The notes under the pieces were generated by a model. The model saw nothing but the letters and a program-made list of their open reading frames with translations, did no database searches and was not told the origin of the DNA. Of a DNA stretch of 64,000 nt, positions 36,814-47,029 are shown one piece after another. This stretch comes from Nostoc cf. commune SO-36 (GTDB taxonomy: Bacteria > Cyanobacteriota > Cyanobacteriia > Cyanobacteriales > Nostocaceae): the NCBI RefSeq assembly GCF_023734775.1, contig NZ_AP025732.1, forward strand, positions 5,330,501 to 5,394,500, given 5' to 3'. How positions within the stretch are numbered: position 1 is the first letter of the stretch; each line of letters starts with the position of its first letter. The translations under genes were made by a program, and so were the position numbers.

Positions 36814-37829
36814 TTAGCCTTCGTCTGATAAGTTGGGTGTTAGTACCTCCAGTGTAGTTAATACTATGTTTTTTTGTGCCAATTTTAACACATCTTGATT
36901 CCATTCTGGGTTAGCGAACTGGGGCAAAATTTCTTGACTAAAGGCTTCTGCGGCTTTGGATCTATAGCGATTGGGATTAAAAATCAGCCACAATGTCCGT
37001 TTGACAACGACACCTTCAATGGCGGGTACGGTGTAGAACACCCATTTGTAACTCTTTAGCGATCGCACTAGTTGAAACAAAGGCAGCCCCCAAACCAGAT
37101 TGCACAGCATTTTTAATCGCTTCAATGGAATTTAATTCCATTTCCACCTTCAAACGTCTGGGATCAATTTCACAACGTGACAACACTTGGTCAATAACTT
37201 TGCGGATAGTCGATTGGGAATCTAGGGCAATGAATTGTAATTTATATAGGTCTTCTTTTTGGATTGTTTCAAGTTTGGCAAAGGGATGAAAAACAGGTAG
37301 AATCAGCGCGAGTTCGTCTTCAGCGTAAGGAATAACTTCTAACGATTCTGACAGCTCACCAGGAATTTCACCGCCGATAATTGCTAGATCAACTTGTCCA
37401 TTAGCGACACTCCAAGCAGTTCGCCTAGTTGAGTGAACGTGTAATTGCACTGCCACATCAGCATATTTTTGTCGGAACATCCCGATCATTCTGGGCAAAA
37501 GATAAGTGCCGGTGGTTTGAGAAGCACCGACAATTAAAAGTACCACCTTGGAGATTTTGTAAATCCTCGATCGCCCGGCAGGTTTCCTGACAGAGACTAA
37601 GAATTTTTTCGCCGTAGCTTAAGAGTAGATGCCCTGCTTCGGTTAATTGGGCGCGTCGTCCTCCACGATCGAATAAAGGAACATCGAGCTGCCGTTCGAG
37701 ATTTTGCACTTGCAAACTCACGGCAGGCTGTGAGACGTAAAGACTATCAGCGGCACGCTTGAAGCTTCCTTCTACAGCGATCGCTTTCAGGATACGTAAC
37801 TGATCTAAAGTGAAAGGAAGGTCAGACAT
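36814..37829 (-). CDS. LysR-type regulator, RbcR/CbbR-like, frameshifted twice
   Basis: Reading three frames in turn gives one complete LysR protein. The first part, from [20 protein letters not shown], has the winged helix [20 protein letters not shown] and runs to LQGGT. The second frame runs from [19 protein letters not shown] through [18 protein letters not shown]. The third runs from [18 protein letters not shown] to LTPNLSDEG. Each switch (near 37540 and 37030) needs one extra base to be removed. The sequence resembles cyanobacterial RbcR, which responds to carbon status and controls Rubisco and related genes. It is divergent from the NnrU-like gene, with about 210 bases between them. 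Confidence 0.82.
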
Positions 37830-38035
37830 AAGGCTCAACCCACAAACTTTTAAAGGAGCGGATGCACACAACAAATCAGGTTTAGCAGTAATTAGCTGGG
37901 CATGATTTGTTGGATATTAAACTTGAAGGCTTAACTCGAAAAAGACAGTAGCACAACATCTAGACTAAAGTCTCCTTTTGAATACTTTGTGGTATTGGTT
38001 GTACTGAATTCAGTTTTCTTTAAATTACTTCACCT

Positions 38036-38758
38036 GTGTATATGCTGCTGATTTCTTGGTTGACACCCAGTCATTTTGTCATACTGGGGTTACAAATAGT
38101 TTTTGCGATCGCTCACAGTGGAGGCGCTGCTTTACGCCCTTGGGCAGAAAAACACATTGGCCCAAGGCTTTATCGCATTCTCTTTGCATTAATCAGCCTA
38201 CCGTTGGCTGTGATATTGATTATTTACTTTTTTGGGCACCGCTATGATGGTTTGCAACTTTGGCAGGTACAAGGGGTGCTAGGAGTGCGAGAATTTGTTT
38301 GGCTGCTGTCAGCAATCTCGTTTTTGTTTTTATATCCTGCTACCTTCAATCTACTAGAAATTGCTGCCATTCAAAAGCCCCAAGTTCATCTCTACGAAAC
38401 AGGAATCATTCGGATTACCCGTCATCCCCAGATGGTGGGACAAATAATTTGGTGTGTTGCCCATACTCTCTGGCTGGGAACTACCTTTACCCTTGTGACT
38501 TCCATTGGATTGGTCTTGCATCACTTGTTTGGAGTTTGGCACGGCGATCGCCGCCTGAGCGATCGTTATGGAGAAGCTTTCGAAATTGCCAAACAGCGGA
38601 CTTCAATTATTCCCTTTAAAGCAATTATTGACGGACGTCAATCTCTCAAATGGGAGGAATTTTTGCGCCCTGCCTATTTAGGAGTTGCCATTTTCATCGC
38701 TTTGCTTTGGTGGTCGCATCCACTGTTGATGGAAGCAACTAGTAGGATAGTATGGTAA
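38036..38758 (+). CDS. NnrU-family membrane protein
   Basis: 240 residues with about six hydrophobic helices. The family motifs AIAHSGGAALRPWAEKHIGP and RITRHPQMVGQIIWCVAHTL are seen, with the conserved His and Arg-His-Pro. NnrU relatives include the heme-dependent zeta-carotene isomerase Z-ISO of plants and cyanobacteria; bacterial NnrU was first linked to denitrification. Which activity applies here cannot be told by eye. It heads the group leading to the thioredoxin-like gene and ndhF. Confidence 0.82.
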   Translation: MYMLLISWLTPSHFVILGLQIVFAIAHSGGAALRPWAEKHIGPRLYRILFALISLPLAVILIIYFFGHRYDGLQLWQVQGVLGVREFVWLLSAISFLFLYPATFNLLEIAAIQKPQVHLYETGIIRITRHPQMVGQIIWCVAHTLWLGTTFTLVTSIGLVLHHLFGVWHGDRRLSDRYGEAFEIAKQRTSIIPFKAIIDGRQSLKWEEFLRPAYLGVAIFIALLWWSHPLLMEATSRIVW

Positions 38759-38986
38759 ATTTAAATGATCCCCAGTGTCAGCATAAAATGCCAAAAAACG
38801 GAAAATCTCAGCTTATCAATTGCTCCAAATCAATGTAGGATAAATTCAAACATCTATCATTAGTAAGAGCGTTCAGTCAGCTTGAGATTTTATATTGGTG
38901 GTCATTGGTCAATTGCCTTTCCTTGGAAAACGTGGCAGATTTAGTTAAATCTCCAGGCGGCCTCGGCAACCAGGAGTTTAACATCC

Positions 38987-39021
38987 AAAAAAAGCCAGCG
39001 CGATTTCACGGTGGCTTTTTT
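38987..39021 (+). terminator. Rho-independent terminator or attenuator
   Basis: AAAAAAGCCA pairs with TGGCTTTTTT around a GCGCGATTTCACGG loop. It lies 147 bases before the thioredoxin-like gene and 229 after the NnrU gene, so it separates the two transcripts. Confidence 0.7.
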
Positions 39022-39167
39022 GTCACAGACACATTAACGCACTCAATTTTTCTCTGTCCTGAAATTTTTGTCCTAAAAGCATCTATCGATAGTTACTGAC
39101 TTGCCAATCTTTTACTTCAGTGCTGATAGCTAGTTTGATATAAAAACCTTATAAACCAAGAGGCGTC

Positions 39168-39554
39168 ATGGTGTTGTCGGTTAGTGAGCGGACATTTACT
39201 CAAGAAGTTTTAGAATCTCCTATTCCTGTTTTAGTTAATTTTGAAGCACCTTGGTGTGGCTTGTGCCGGATTATCCACCCCCTGTTGTTGCAATTTCAAG
39301 CCCAATGTGGGGAAGAAATTAAATTAGTTGGGGTTAATGCTGATCAAAATTTTAAATTGTCTACTACTTATAGGCTTAAATCACTACCCACTTTACTATT
39401 GATTGAAAATGGTACTGTTCGCCATCGCTTGGAATGCTTTCGCGGCAGAGAAGATTTACGTCTGGCTTTAGAAGAGATTAAAGCCAGCTACAGCCAGCGC
39501 CCCAAAATCTACAAAAGTTCAAAGACAGTGGAGTTGGAGTGTCGGTCAGCTTAA
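39168..39554 (+). CDS. Thioredoxin-like protein with a WCGLC active site
   Basis: 128 residues with a thioredoxin fold. It has VNFEAPWCGLCRIIHPLLL (C30-GL-C33), the usual VNADQNFKLSTTYRLKSLPT with cis-Pro, and a C-terminal extension of about 20 residues (RPKIYKSSKTVELEC) containing an extra Cys. The CGLC dipeptide departs from the CGPC of thioredoxin, which should change redox potential or partner choice. It lies between the NnrU gene and ndhF and has its own terminators on both sides. Confidence 0.85.
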   Translation: MVLSVSERTFTQEVLESPIPVLVNFEAPWCGLCRIIHPLLLQFQAQCGEEIKLVGVNADQNFKLSTTYRLKSLPTLLLIENGTVRHRLECFRGREDLRLALEEIKASYSQRPKIYKSSKTVELECRSA

Positions 39555-39667
39555 TGGTCATTGGTATCAGACATAGGTAATTGGGCATGGGGCATAGTTA
39601 CAAATGACAAATAACCAATGACAAATGACCAATGACCAGTAATGAAATCTAAAACCATGCTTAACAC

Positions 39668-39698
39668 CCCACCCAACTCAGTCTTGGGTGGGTTATTT
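39668..39698 (+). terminator. Terminator after the thioredoxin-like gene
   Basis: CCCACCCAA and TTGGGTGGG form a perfect 9-bp stem, followed by TTATTTTA. A TGACAAATGACCAATGACCA type tandem repeat (39600-39640) lies just before it. Confidence 0.8.
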
Positions 39699-39775
39699 TA
39701 TCCTAAAGGGTGTGTGTCACAATTATTAACAGTTTAGACACGCTAAATCAAGAATTTTAAAAGTAGGCGTCAGTG

Positions 39776-41880
39776 ATGGAAGTAATCTATCAGTATGCCT
39801 GGCTGATTCCGGTGTTCCCTCTTCTTGGGGCAATGCTGGTCGGTCTAGGGTTAATCTCGTTTAATCAGGTGACAAACCGCCTACGGCAGCTTAACGCTGT
39901 GGTGATTATCTCCATGATGGCAGCTGCTATGGCACTGTCCTTTGCCTTGTTATGGAGTCAAATTCAAGGACACGCGTCTTATATTCGCACCTTTGAGTGG
40001 GCGGCAGCAGGTAATTTTCACCTGAGCATGGGCTACACTATTGACCACCTGACAGCCTTAATGCTGGTGATTGTCACAACGGTAGCCTGTTTAGTCATGG
40101 TTTACACCGATGGCTACATGGCTCACGATCCCGGTTACGTGAGGTTTTACGCCTATCTGAGTTTGTTTGGCTCCTCAATGTTAGGTCTGGTGGTCAGCCC
40201 CAACCTAGTACAGATTTATATATTCTGGGAACTGGTCGGGATGTGTTCCTACTTGCTGGTCGGTTTTTGGTACGATCGCAAGTCAGCAGCAGATGCCGCT
40301 CAAAAAGCGTTTGTAACCAACCGCGTCGGCGACTTTGGTCTATTACTCGGCATTTTGGGGCTGTACTGGGCAACAGGAAGCTTTGATTTTAATATCATGG
40401 GCGATCGCCTCGCCCAACTTGTCGAATCAGGTTCTATCAGCAATTTTCTCGCTGTCCTATTGGCGATTTTAGTTTTCTTAGGCCCAGTTGCAAAATCAGC
40501 CCAATTCCCCCTCCATGTCTGGCTACCAGATGCGATGGAAGGCCCCACCCCCATTTCTGCCTTGATTCACGCGGCAACAATGGTGGCGGCGGGTGTTTTC
40601 CTAATTGCCCGGATGTACCCAGTATTTGAAGGCGTTCCAGTTGCAATGAATGTCATTGCCTTTACTGGGGCGTTTACGGCGTTTTTGGGGGCTAGCATTG
40701 CCATTACCCAAAACGACATCAAAAAGGGCTTGGCTTATTCCACCATTTCCCAACTGGGTTACATGGTGATGGCAATGGGCATAGGTTCCTACAGTGCTGG
40801 ACTATTCCACCTAATGACCCACGCCTATTTCAAGGCGATGCTGTTCTTGGGTTCAGGTTCAGTAATTCATGGCATGGAAGGTGTTGTCGGTCACGACCCC
40901 GCATTAGCGCAAGATATGCGTTTGATGGGTGGACTGCGAAAGTATATGCCCGTCACAGCAACTACCTTTTTGATTGGTTGCTTGGCAATTTCTGGTATTC
41001 CACCCTTTGCTGGTTTCTGGTCAAAAGATGAAATTTTAGGAAAGGCTTTTGAGGCTAATCCATTCCTCTGGTTTATCGGCTGGCTAACTGCCGGGATTAC
41101 AGCTTTCTATATGTTTAGAATGTATTTCATGACATTTGAAGGCAAATTCCGGGGTACTGACGAGAAAATCAAGGAAAAACTCAAGAAAGCTGCGGCGACA
41201 ATTGTTCTGGAATTAGAGTCAGAAGAACCAGTCCCGAATTTTGGGCCTGGGGCAATGAAGAAAGGAGAATTGGCGGCAACTAGTCAGCAGCATGATTCCC
41301 ATGACTCTCACGAGCATCACAGCGACTTCCCCCACGAATCGCCGTGGACAATGACGCTGCCGTTGGCACTGTTGGCTGTGCCTTCTATTTTGATTGGTTT
41401 GGTGGGAACTCCCTACGCCAATTATTTTGAAGAGTTTATCTTTCCTCCTAGTGAAACCCTCTCCGAAGTTATAGAAAAGGCTTCCGAGTTCAATCCGACG
41501 GAATTCTACATCATGGCGGGTGCTTCAGTCGGAATTTCTTTAATTGCGATTACCCTGGCTTCGCTGATGTATTTGCGCCGTAAAATTGACCCGGCTGCGA
41601 TCGCTGCTCAAATCAAACCACTTTACGAGTTATCCCTCAACAAGTGGTACTTTGATGACATTTACCATCGGGTTTTTGTCCTCGGCTTGCGTCGCCTAGC
41701 TAGACAAGTTATGGAAGTTGACTTCCGCGTTGTAGATGGTGCTGTTAACACTCACAGGCTTTCTTTACCCTTGTTAGCGGTGAAGGTCTGAAGTACCTAG
41801 AAAACGGTCGCGCTCAATTCTATGCCTTGATTGTGTTTGGGGCGGTTTTGGGCTTAGTGATTGTCTTTGGTGTTACCTGA
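39776..41880 (+). CDS. ndhF: NDH-1 subunit 5 (NdhF), C-terminus frameshifted
   Basis: Proton-pumping membrane subunit of the photosynthetic NDH-1 complex, used in respiration and cyclic electron flow. It has the antiporter-like core: FWELVGMCSYLLVGFW, AQFPLHVWLPDAMEGPTPIS, HAATMVAAGVFL and KKGLAYSTISQLGYM. A His-rich cytoplasmic loop (HDSHDSHEHHSD) follows near 505. The frame drifts after VVDGAVN at 41749 and stops at 41791. Removing an extra A at 41750 and an extra T at 41760-41763 restores LTGFFTLVSGEGLKYLENG and a last helix to the stop at 41880. ATG 39776 is preferred to the GTG 3 bases before it. Confidence 0.92.
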
Positions 41881-41888
41881 TTTTAATC

Positions 41889-41925
41889 GGGGTGGGCGAT
41901 CGTCCACCCCTACATTATTTTTTGT
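41889..41925 (+). terminator. Terminator of ndhF built on a HIP1-like core
   Basis: GGGGTGGGCGATCGTCCACC CC folds on itself around GCGATCG and is followed by TATTTTTTG. It lies 8 bases after the restored ndhF stop, which supports 41880 as the true end. Confidence 0.8.
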
Positions 41926-42138
41926 CTCACGCAGAGGCGCAAAGTGGAATTGAGAGTTAGGTCTGAAAAGACGACAAGATATGTAAGACAAGCTACATAA
42001 GTTTATTTGCTCTAAAATTGCTATATACAGCTATAAAAATATTTATTATATCTACCATGTAGACACCCAATCTATCAGTGATGGTAAATATATTATTCAA
42101 AAAGTATAACGTGCCTGAAAAGTCGGTATTAAAATTAT

Positions 42139-43242
42139 TTACGATAAAGCCCAATTTATAAACTTGTCCATTTTATTGTCTTTTACCGCCTCTAAAGCAA
42201 TATTTGCATCAATTACCATTTCTCTAAAATAAGACTCCAAAGGCATAATTTCATCATCGTTATAAGTCTGATATATTTTATATGCAATGGCATCTAACAA
42301 AGAGTGACAATACTCTCGGCTACGTTTTGCATAATAATCGAATAATCTACTAGTGGTACTACTAGAATGAACTAGCATATTACGAATACGATAGATGTTA
42401 TAAACATCATCTTTGAGGTCAATAATTTTCTCAATCAAGTATTTTTCACAATAATTATTATTATAAAAAATTTCATTTACTTGATTTAAATCTGGCAACA
42501 CTATGTTTTTAGAATTTAATTGTTTCTTTATTTCAGGAACTTTTTGTATAAATTTTTCTAAAAAATCTATTTTATCTTTATTAGCAGATAAGTAGTCTTG
42601 TAAATTCTGATCTATAGACTTAGATATATCCATCTCAGAAAATGTTAGAGGTATAGTAAAAACACGTCCAACTTGTCTTACTTCATGATATAGATTAAAT
42701 TTTAATTTACTCAAAGTAAGAAGTAACTGTACTGTTCTAATACCTTCACTATCAAGCCATAAATCTATATTTTCTTTAAGAATCTTCTTTTTATTCTTAA
42801 GACCATCTGATAGTTCAGGAAGCTTTTTAGAAATTGTTTTAGAATCATCAGAAAACTTTTCTACAGCAAACCATGAATTTAATACTTCTTCAGAACTTTG
42901 TGAAGCTTCAGTTGCTCGTCTATACCAGTCGATAGAAGCAAGCCATTTCACTACAGTTGGATGACATATATCTTCAGAAGATATCCACTGACCAAGCCTT
43001 TGTTGATTATTTTGTGAGTCAATAGAGTTATATCTGATAGTTTGCGGCTTATCCCTACCTTTAAAGTTAAAAGATTATTCTGTATCTCTTCACGCAAATC
43101 GTGTAAAATTAATAATAAATGGCGACTAGTAAGATCCTTTTTGGTTGTTTTCAATAGCATCGCATCTTCGCAACCATACTTCTTGTAAATTATCAATATT
43201 TTTTATTACATGTTCAGGCGCATTTGATAAAGTAAAATCCAT
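42139..43242 (-). CDS. HEPN-domain-like protein of unknown function, frame disturbed in the N-terminal part
   Basis: The main frame (42951 down to 42139, 270 residues) is helical, Lys/Ile/Asn-rich, and contains YRIRNMLVHS (R190, then four residues, then H195). That is the Rx4H signature of HEPN ribonuclease-like domains, followed by an amphipathic helix SREYCHSLLDAIAYKIYQTY. It continues upstream in the same frame (GQWISSEDICHPTVVKWLAS), while about 60 codons before that are open only in another frame. The natural start appears to be MDFTLSNAPEHVIK at 43242. One insertion and one deletion would repair it. The DNA is much more AT-rich than ndhF and ndhD on either side, which suggests transfer. 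A role in phage defence or toxin activity is an inference from the HEPN motif. Confidence 0.55.
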
Positions 43243-43314
43243 TTTTTTGAGTTACTTATAAAAAAATTAATAATATATAATCTTAATCCCAAAAGAAAGG
43301 AAGAGTTGCAGACT

Positions 43315-43545
43315 TCATAAATTTTCATAGTTCATTGGTTTTGCAAGTCCTTCCGCAATCTCTCTTTTAGCAGATTGGGCAGATGCAATCAGTTGTTGTT
43401 GAGTTTTGTTAAATGATTTATTCCATTTCAATTCATCTTGCAAATCTTCCAGGTACTCTCGGAGATGTTCTGCAACTTTATCTTGCACATCTTCAGATAA
43501 AGATTCCATCATCTTAATTACAGTAGCGATCGCTGGAGATGACAT
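43315..43545 (-). CDS. Small helical protein, antitoxin-like
   Basis: 76 residues, two amphipathic helices with many Glu, Gln and Lys (MMESLSEDVQDKVAEHLREY LEDLQDELKW). It resembles small orphan antitoxin-like proteins that are numerous in Nostoc, without a motif that names a family. No toxin gene is adjacent in the usual overlapping arrangement; the next gene is another small one 48 bases upstream on the same strand. Confidence 0.6.
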   Translation of the reverse strand: MSSPAIATVIKMMESLSEDVQDKVAEHLREYLEDLQDELKWNKSFNKTQQQLIASAQSAKREIAEGLAKPMNYENL

Positions 43546-43593
43546 AATCGAATTTCCCTTATCAACTTTCCCTGTCTATTTTACTAAAAAAAC

Positions 43594-43857
43594 TCAATCA
43601 ACTCGCCTACTGTAGTCCCAAAGCTCTGAAACTGGGAAAGTTTGTCCTACTGCTGCTTGTCGCACTGACTCTTGCAAATCGGCTAATATTTGTGCTTTTG
43701 GCTCTTGTTCATCAATCCAAGCTAAACCACTGACGTTATCAGAATTTATGGAACTTATAAGCTGTTGCCAAAGTTCTACAGGGACGAGTACATCTGTTGT
43801 TTCTCCATTTACGTTGGTCACATAACGAATGTGATTTTCAATTTGTGCGATTATCAT
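43594..43857 (-). CDS. Small protein, antitoxin-like, function unknown
   Basis: The start is set by AGGAG about 11 bases before ATG 43857, giving 87 residues from MIIAQIENHIRYVTNVNGET; the frame extends to 43914 without support. The sequence has a beta-hairpin start (VTNVNGETTDVLVPVELWQQ) and a helical end, with the pattern of cyanobacterial prevent-host-death-like small proteins. It is probably cotranscribed with the 76-residue gene downstream. No partner toxin is recognised. Confidence 0.6.
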   Translation of the reverse strand: MIIAQIENHIRYVTNVNGETTDVLVPVELWQQLISSINSDNVSGLAWIDEQEPKAQILADLQESVRQAAVGQTFPVSELWDYSRRVD

Positions 43858-44220
43858 TATGGTTATTTCTCCTATTATGCTTTTTTGCACCAAATTGCTT
43901 TTTTCAACAACCACTAAACAGCATTGTGTATTTTTAGTGATAGGTTAGGCTATGCGTAGACCCAAAGCGGCTTGTCGTAGATATCGCACCCCTAAACTAT
44001 AATTTTACCAACTTTTTTAGGGTAAATTTTTGACTTGACTGGGAGTATCACAACGCACATTCCACACCCCCAACTGTCAAAAAAGACTCCCAACAGAAGA
44101 AACGAGGGATTGCCAATTTAATTAAATCAACCTAACGAGGAAGACGAAATCCCTAAAAAGCTGTTACTTAATAACTAGTGACTTTTTGCCAAACATGATT
44201 TTGATAGCAGACTAATTGTG

Positions 44221-45798
44221 ATGAATATAGCTAATTTTCCGTGGCTGACGACGATTATTCTGTTTCCGATAGCCGCATCGCTACTTCTTCCCATCATCCC
44301 TGACAAAGAAGGCAAAACAGTGCGCTGGTACTCCCTTATCGTGGGGCTGATAGATTTTGCACTAATTGTTTACGCTTTTTATACTGGGTATGATTTCTCC
44401 AATCCAGATTTGCAGTTGGTGGAAAGTTACCCCTGGGTACCACAAATGGGTTTGAATTGGTCAGTAGGGGCAGATGGCTTATCCATGCCCCTAATTATTT
44501 TGACTGGATTCATTACCACGCTGGCGATTTTAGCAGCTTGGCCTGTCACCTTCAAGCCCAAGCTATTTTACTTCTTGATTTTGGCGATGTATGGCGGTCA
44601 GATTGCCGTGTTCGCCGTCCAGGATATGCTGTTATTTTTCCTGGTGTGGGAACTGGAACTAGTACCGATATACTTCCTGCTGTCGATTTGGGGAGGCAAA
44701 AGGCGGCAATATGCAGCGACTAAATTTATTTTATACACCGCCGGCGGTTCGCTGTTTATTTTGCTGTCTGCCCTGACAATGGGATTTTACGGCGATACGG
44801 TGACATTCGACATGAGAGCGATCGCTTTAAAAGACTTTGCCCTCAATTTCCAACTTGCCGCCTATGCTGGCTTCCTGATTGCCTACGCTGTCAAGTTGCC
44901 GATTATTCCCTTGCACACCTGGCTACCTGATGCCCACGGTGAAGCTACAGCACCCGTACACATGTTATTGGCAGGTATTCTTCTGAAAATGGGCGGTTAC
45001 GCCTTAATTCGGATGAATGCCCAAATGCTCCCCGATGCCCACGCTCTTTTTGCACCAGTGTTGGTGGTTTTGGGGGTAGTTAATATCATCTACGCTGCCT
45101 TAACATCCTTTGCCCAGCGCAACCTGAAGCGAAAAATTGCCTACTCCTCAATTTCCCACATGGGCTTTGTGATGATTGGTATTGCCTCCTTCACCGATTT
45201 GGGATTGAGTGGGGCAGTATTGCAAATGGTTTCCCACGGATTAATTGGGGCGAGTTTGTTCTTCCTAGTTGGCGCAACTTACGATCGCACCCACACCCTG
45301 ATGTTGGATGAAATGGGCGGTGTTGCGAAAAGAATGCCGAAGATTTTCGCCATGTTTACCACCTGTTCGATGGCTTCTTTGGCATTGCCAGGGATGAGCG
45401 GTTTCGTGGCAGAATTAATGGTGTTTGTCGGCTTTGCTACTAGCGATGCTTATAGCTCTACCTTTAAAGTCATTGTGGTGTTCTTGATGGCAGTGGGAGT
45501 AATTTTAACTCCGATTTATCTGCTATCTATGTTACGAGAAATTTTCTACGGAGAAGAGAACAAGGAATTAGTTTCTCACCAAGCTTTGATAGATGCTGAA
45601 CCCCGTGAAGTATTTATCATTGCCTGTTTGTTAATTCCAATTATTGGTATTGGTTTCTATCCAAAATTGCTGACTCAGATGTATGACGCTACAACTGTAC
45701 AATTGACGGCAAGATTGCGTGATTCAGTGCCGACATTAGCACAACAAAAAGACGATGCACTAAAAGTTTCTTTGAGTGCGCCGGAAATTGGTAATTAA
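44221..45798 (+). CDS. ndhD: NDH-1 subunit 4 (NdhD)
   Basis: Proton-pumping membrane subunit of NDH-1, 525 residues with about 14 hydrophobic helices. Motifs include [20 protein letters not shown] (key Glu), [32 protein letters not shown] and [20 protein letters not shown]. The frame is intact. ATG 44221 is preferred over the GTG directly before it. It follows ndhF in the same direction but is separated from it by 2.3 kb of opposite-strand genes, so it must have its own promoter in 43915-44220. Confidence 0.94.
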   Translation: MNIANFPWLTTIILFPIAASLLLPIIPDKEGKTVRWYSLIVGLIDFALIVYAFYTGYDFSNPDLQLVESYPWVPQMGLNWSVGADGLSMPLIILTGFITTLAILAAWPVTFKPKLFYFLILAMYGGQIAVFAVQDMLLFFLVWELELVPIYFLLSIWGGKRRQYAATKFILYTAGGSLFILLSALTMGFYGDTVTFDMRAIALKDFALNFQLAAYAGFLIAYAVKLPIIPLHTWLPDAHGEATAPVHMLLAGILLKMGGYALIRMNAQMLPDAHALFAPVLVVLGVVNIIYAALTSFAQRNLKRKIAYSSISHMGFVMIGIASFTDLGLSGAVLQMVSHGLIGASLFFLVGATYDRTHTLMLDEMGGVAKRMPKIFAMFTTCSMASLALPGMSGFVAELMVFVGFATSDAYSSTFKVIVVFLMAVGVILTPIYLLSMLREIFYGEENKELVSHQALIDAEPREVFIIACLLIPIIGIGFYPKLLTQMYDATTVQLTARLRDSVPTLAQQKDDALKVSLSAPEIGN

Positions 45799-45837
45799 GT
45801 TGCGAACGCTAGTTTAGTTTAAATATTGATTACCTTG

Positions 45838-45866
45838 AGGGCGGGTTTTATACCTGCCCTTTTTGT
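45838..45866 (+). terminator. Terminator of ndhD
   Basis: AGGGCGGG pairs with CCTGCCCT around TTTTATA, followed by five to six T. It lies 40 bases after the ndhD stop. Confidence 0.8.
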
Positions 45867-45895
45867 TACTCACTCGTAACTTTTTATAATAGATT

Positions 45896-46894
45896 TTAAG
45901 CTGATTGATTTGTTTGCAACCAGTTAAGCAAATCTTCCATAGTAGTAAAATCTAACAAAGCTTCGCCAAGGTTTTCTAATTGATTTAAAGAAAGAGATTT
46001 GATGCGCTCTTGCAATTCTGATGATAATTCTCCCACTCGTCTTTGTAGTAACCTTAAAATAAGCTGTTGTTCACCTTCTTGTTTACCTTCTTGTTTACCT
46101 TCTTGTTTTCCGCGCTCGTAGCCGATGCGCTCACCCGTAGTTACATATCTCATAGTTCGCTCCTGCTCAAATTGTTTAAACTCTTCCCAAAACTGATTTT
46201 CTAATGTCTTTGGTAATATCATAACCCAATCGATAAATCGATATAGATTGCGAATATCCTGCTCTCCTAAACCCAAATCATATAGTCTGCGAATTAGACT
46301 AAATTTCCATATTTTGCGTTGTTCAGGTAATGAGCGTGTCTGCTGCGTTTTCAAATGCGCCATGACGACAGTTGCAAATGGATTATCGCTATTTTCTAAC
46401 TCTTGAAAGCGATTTTCGTAATCCAAAAGTTTAATACTGCCAAATTCAAAAGTTAAGCGAGTATTGGGATAATTGTAACTGTAATTACTTGGTCGCCATT
46501 CGCGGTTGGGATCGCAGAGAATTGCAAGGCTTATTGCTGGTCGATCGAAGCGGTCAAATATGCGAAAGTTGTAGGTAAACATCCGCTTAGGAAAATTATC
46601 TTCTTTTTGTCCCTGAATTTCAACATGGATTAATAACCACAGTTCTTCCCCTTGGGTTTGCCAGACTTTGATTAATTGATCGGCATATCTTTTTCCCTGT
46701 TCAGCTTCACGAGCTATCTGTTGAAATTCTTTATCTAGAAATTCGTAGGGACGTTCCCAATCAATTAATGCAGAGGTTTCTGGAAAAAAGAAATGCATTG
46801 CTTGGGGAAAATAAGCTTCTATAATTTCTTTCCAAGGGCTATCAAAATCAGCGCGTAGGCGTAGCCCGTCGTAGACATCGCTAATATTAGTCAT
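45896..46894 (-). CDS. Rpn-family recombination-promoting nuclease-like protein with DUF4351 tail
   Basis: 332 residues. The N-terminal PD-(D/E)xK-type region has FPETSALIDWERPYEFLDKE and ELWLLIHVEIQGQKEDNFPK (E..Q nuclease core). It continues into a helical middle, a short (GKQE) repeat (GKQEGKQEGKQEGEQ) and a DUF4351 C-terminus (LQRRVGELSSELQERIKSLS). Rpn proteins are DNA endonucleases related to transposase-like elements; biological roles are unclear. The extra N-terminal segment DVYDGLRLRA is encoded by a dispersed repeat. It is divergent from the next gene. Confidence 0.8.
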   Translation of the reverse strand: MTNISDVYDGLRLRADFDSPWKEIIEAYFPQAMHFFFPETSALIDWERPYEFLDKEFQQIAREAEQGKRYADQLIKVWQTQGEELWLLIHVEIQGQKEDNFPKRMFTYNFRIFDRFDRPAISLAILCDPNREWRPSNYSYNYPNTRLTFEFGSIKLLDYENRFQELENSDNPFATVVMAHLKTQQTRSLPEQRKIWKFSLIRRLYDLGLGEQDIRNLYRFIDWVMILPKTLENQFWEEFKQFEQERTMRYVTTGERIGYERGKQEGKQEGKQEGEQQLILRLLQRRVGELSSELQERIKSLSLNQLENLGEALLDFTTMEDLLNWLQTNQSA

Positions 46895-47029
46895 AATTTA
46901 TCCAATAGGTTTATTTTCATCACATTTATGTGCATCCAGTAATCCACAATAAGTTTGTCTTTATATACTTCCTTAATTATCGATACATTTCTTACAATCA
47001 AGGTACAATCAGATTTAGTAAAACTGCTT

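Noticed and set aside
38905..39099. 64-codon ORF before the thioredoxin-like gene
   Set aside because: It runs through a terminator hairpin (38987-39021) and has no protein-like features.
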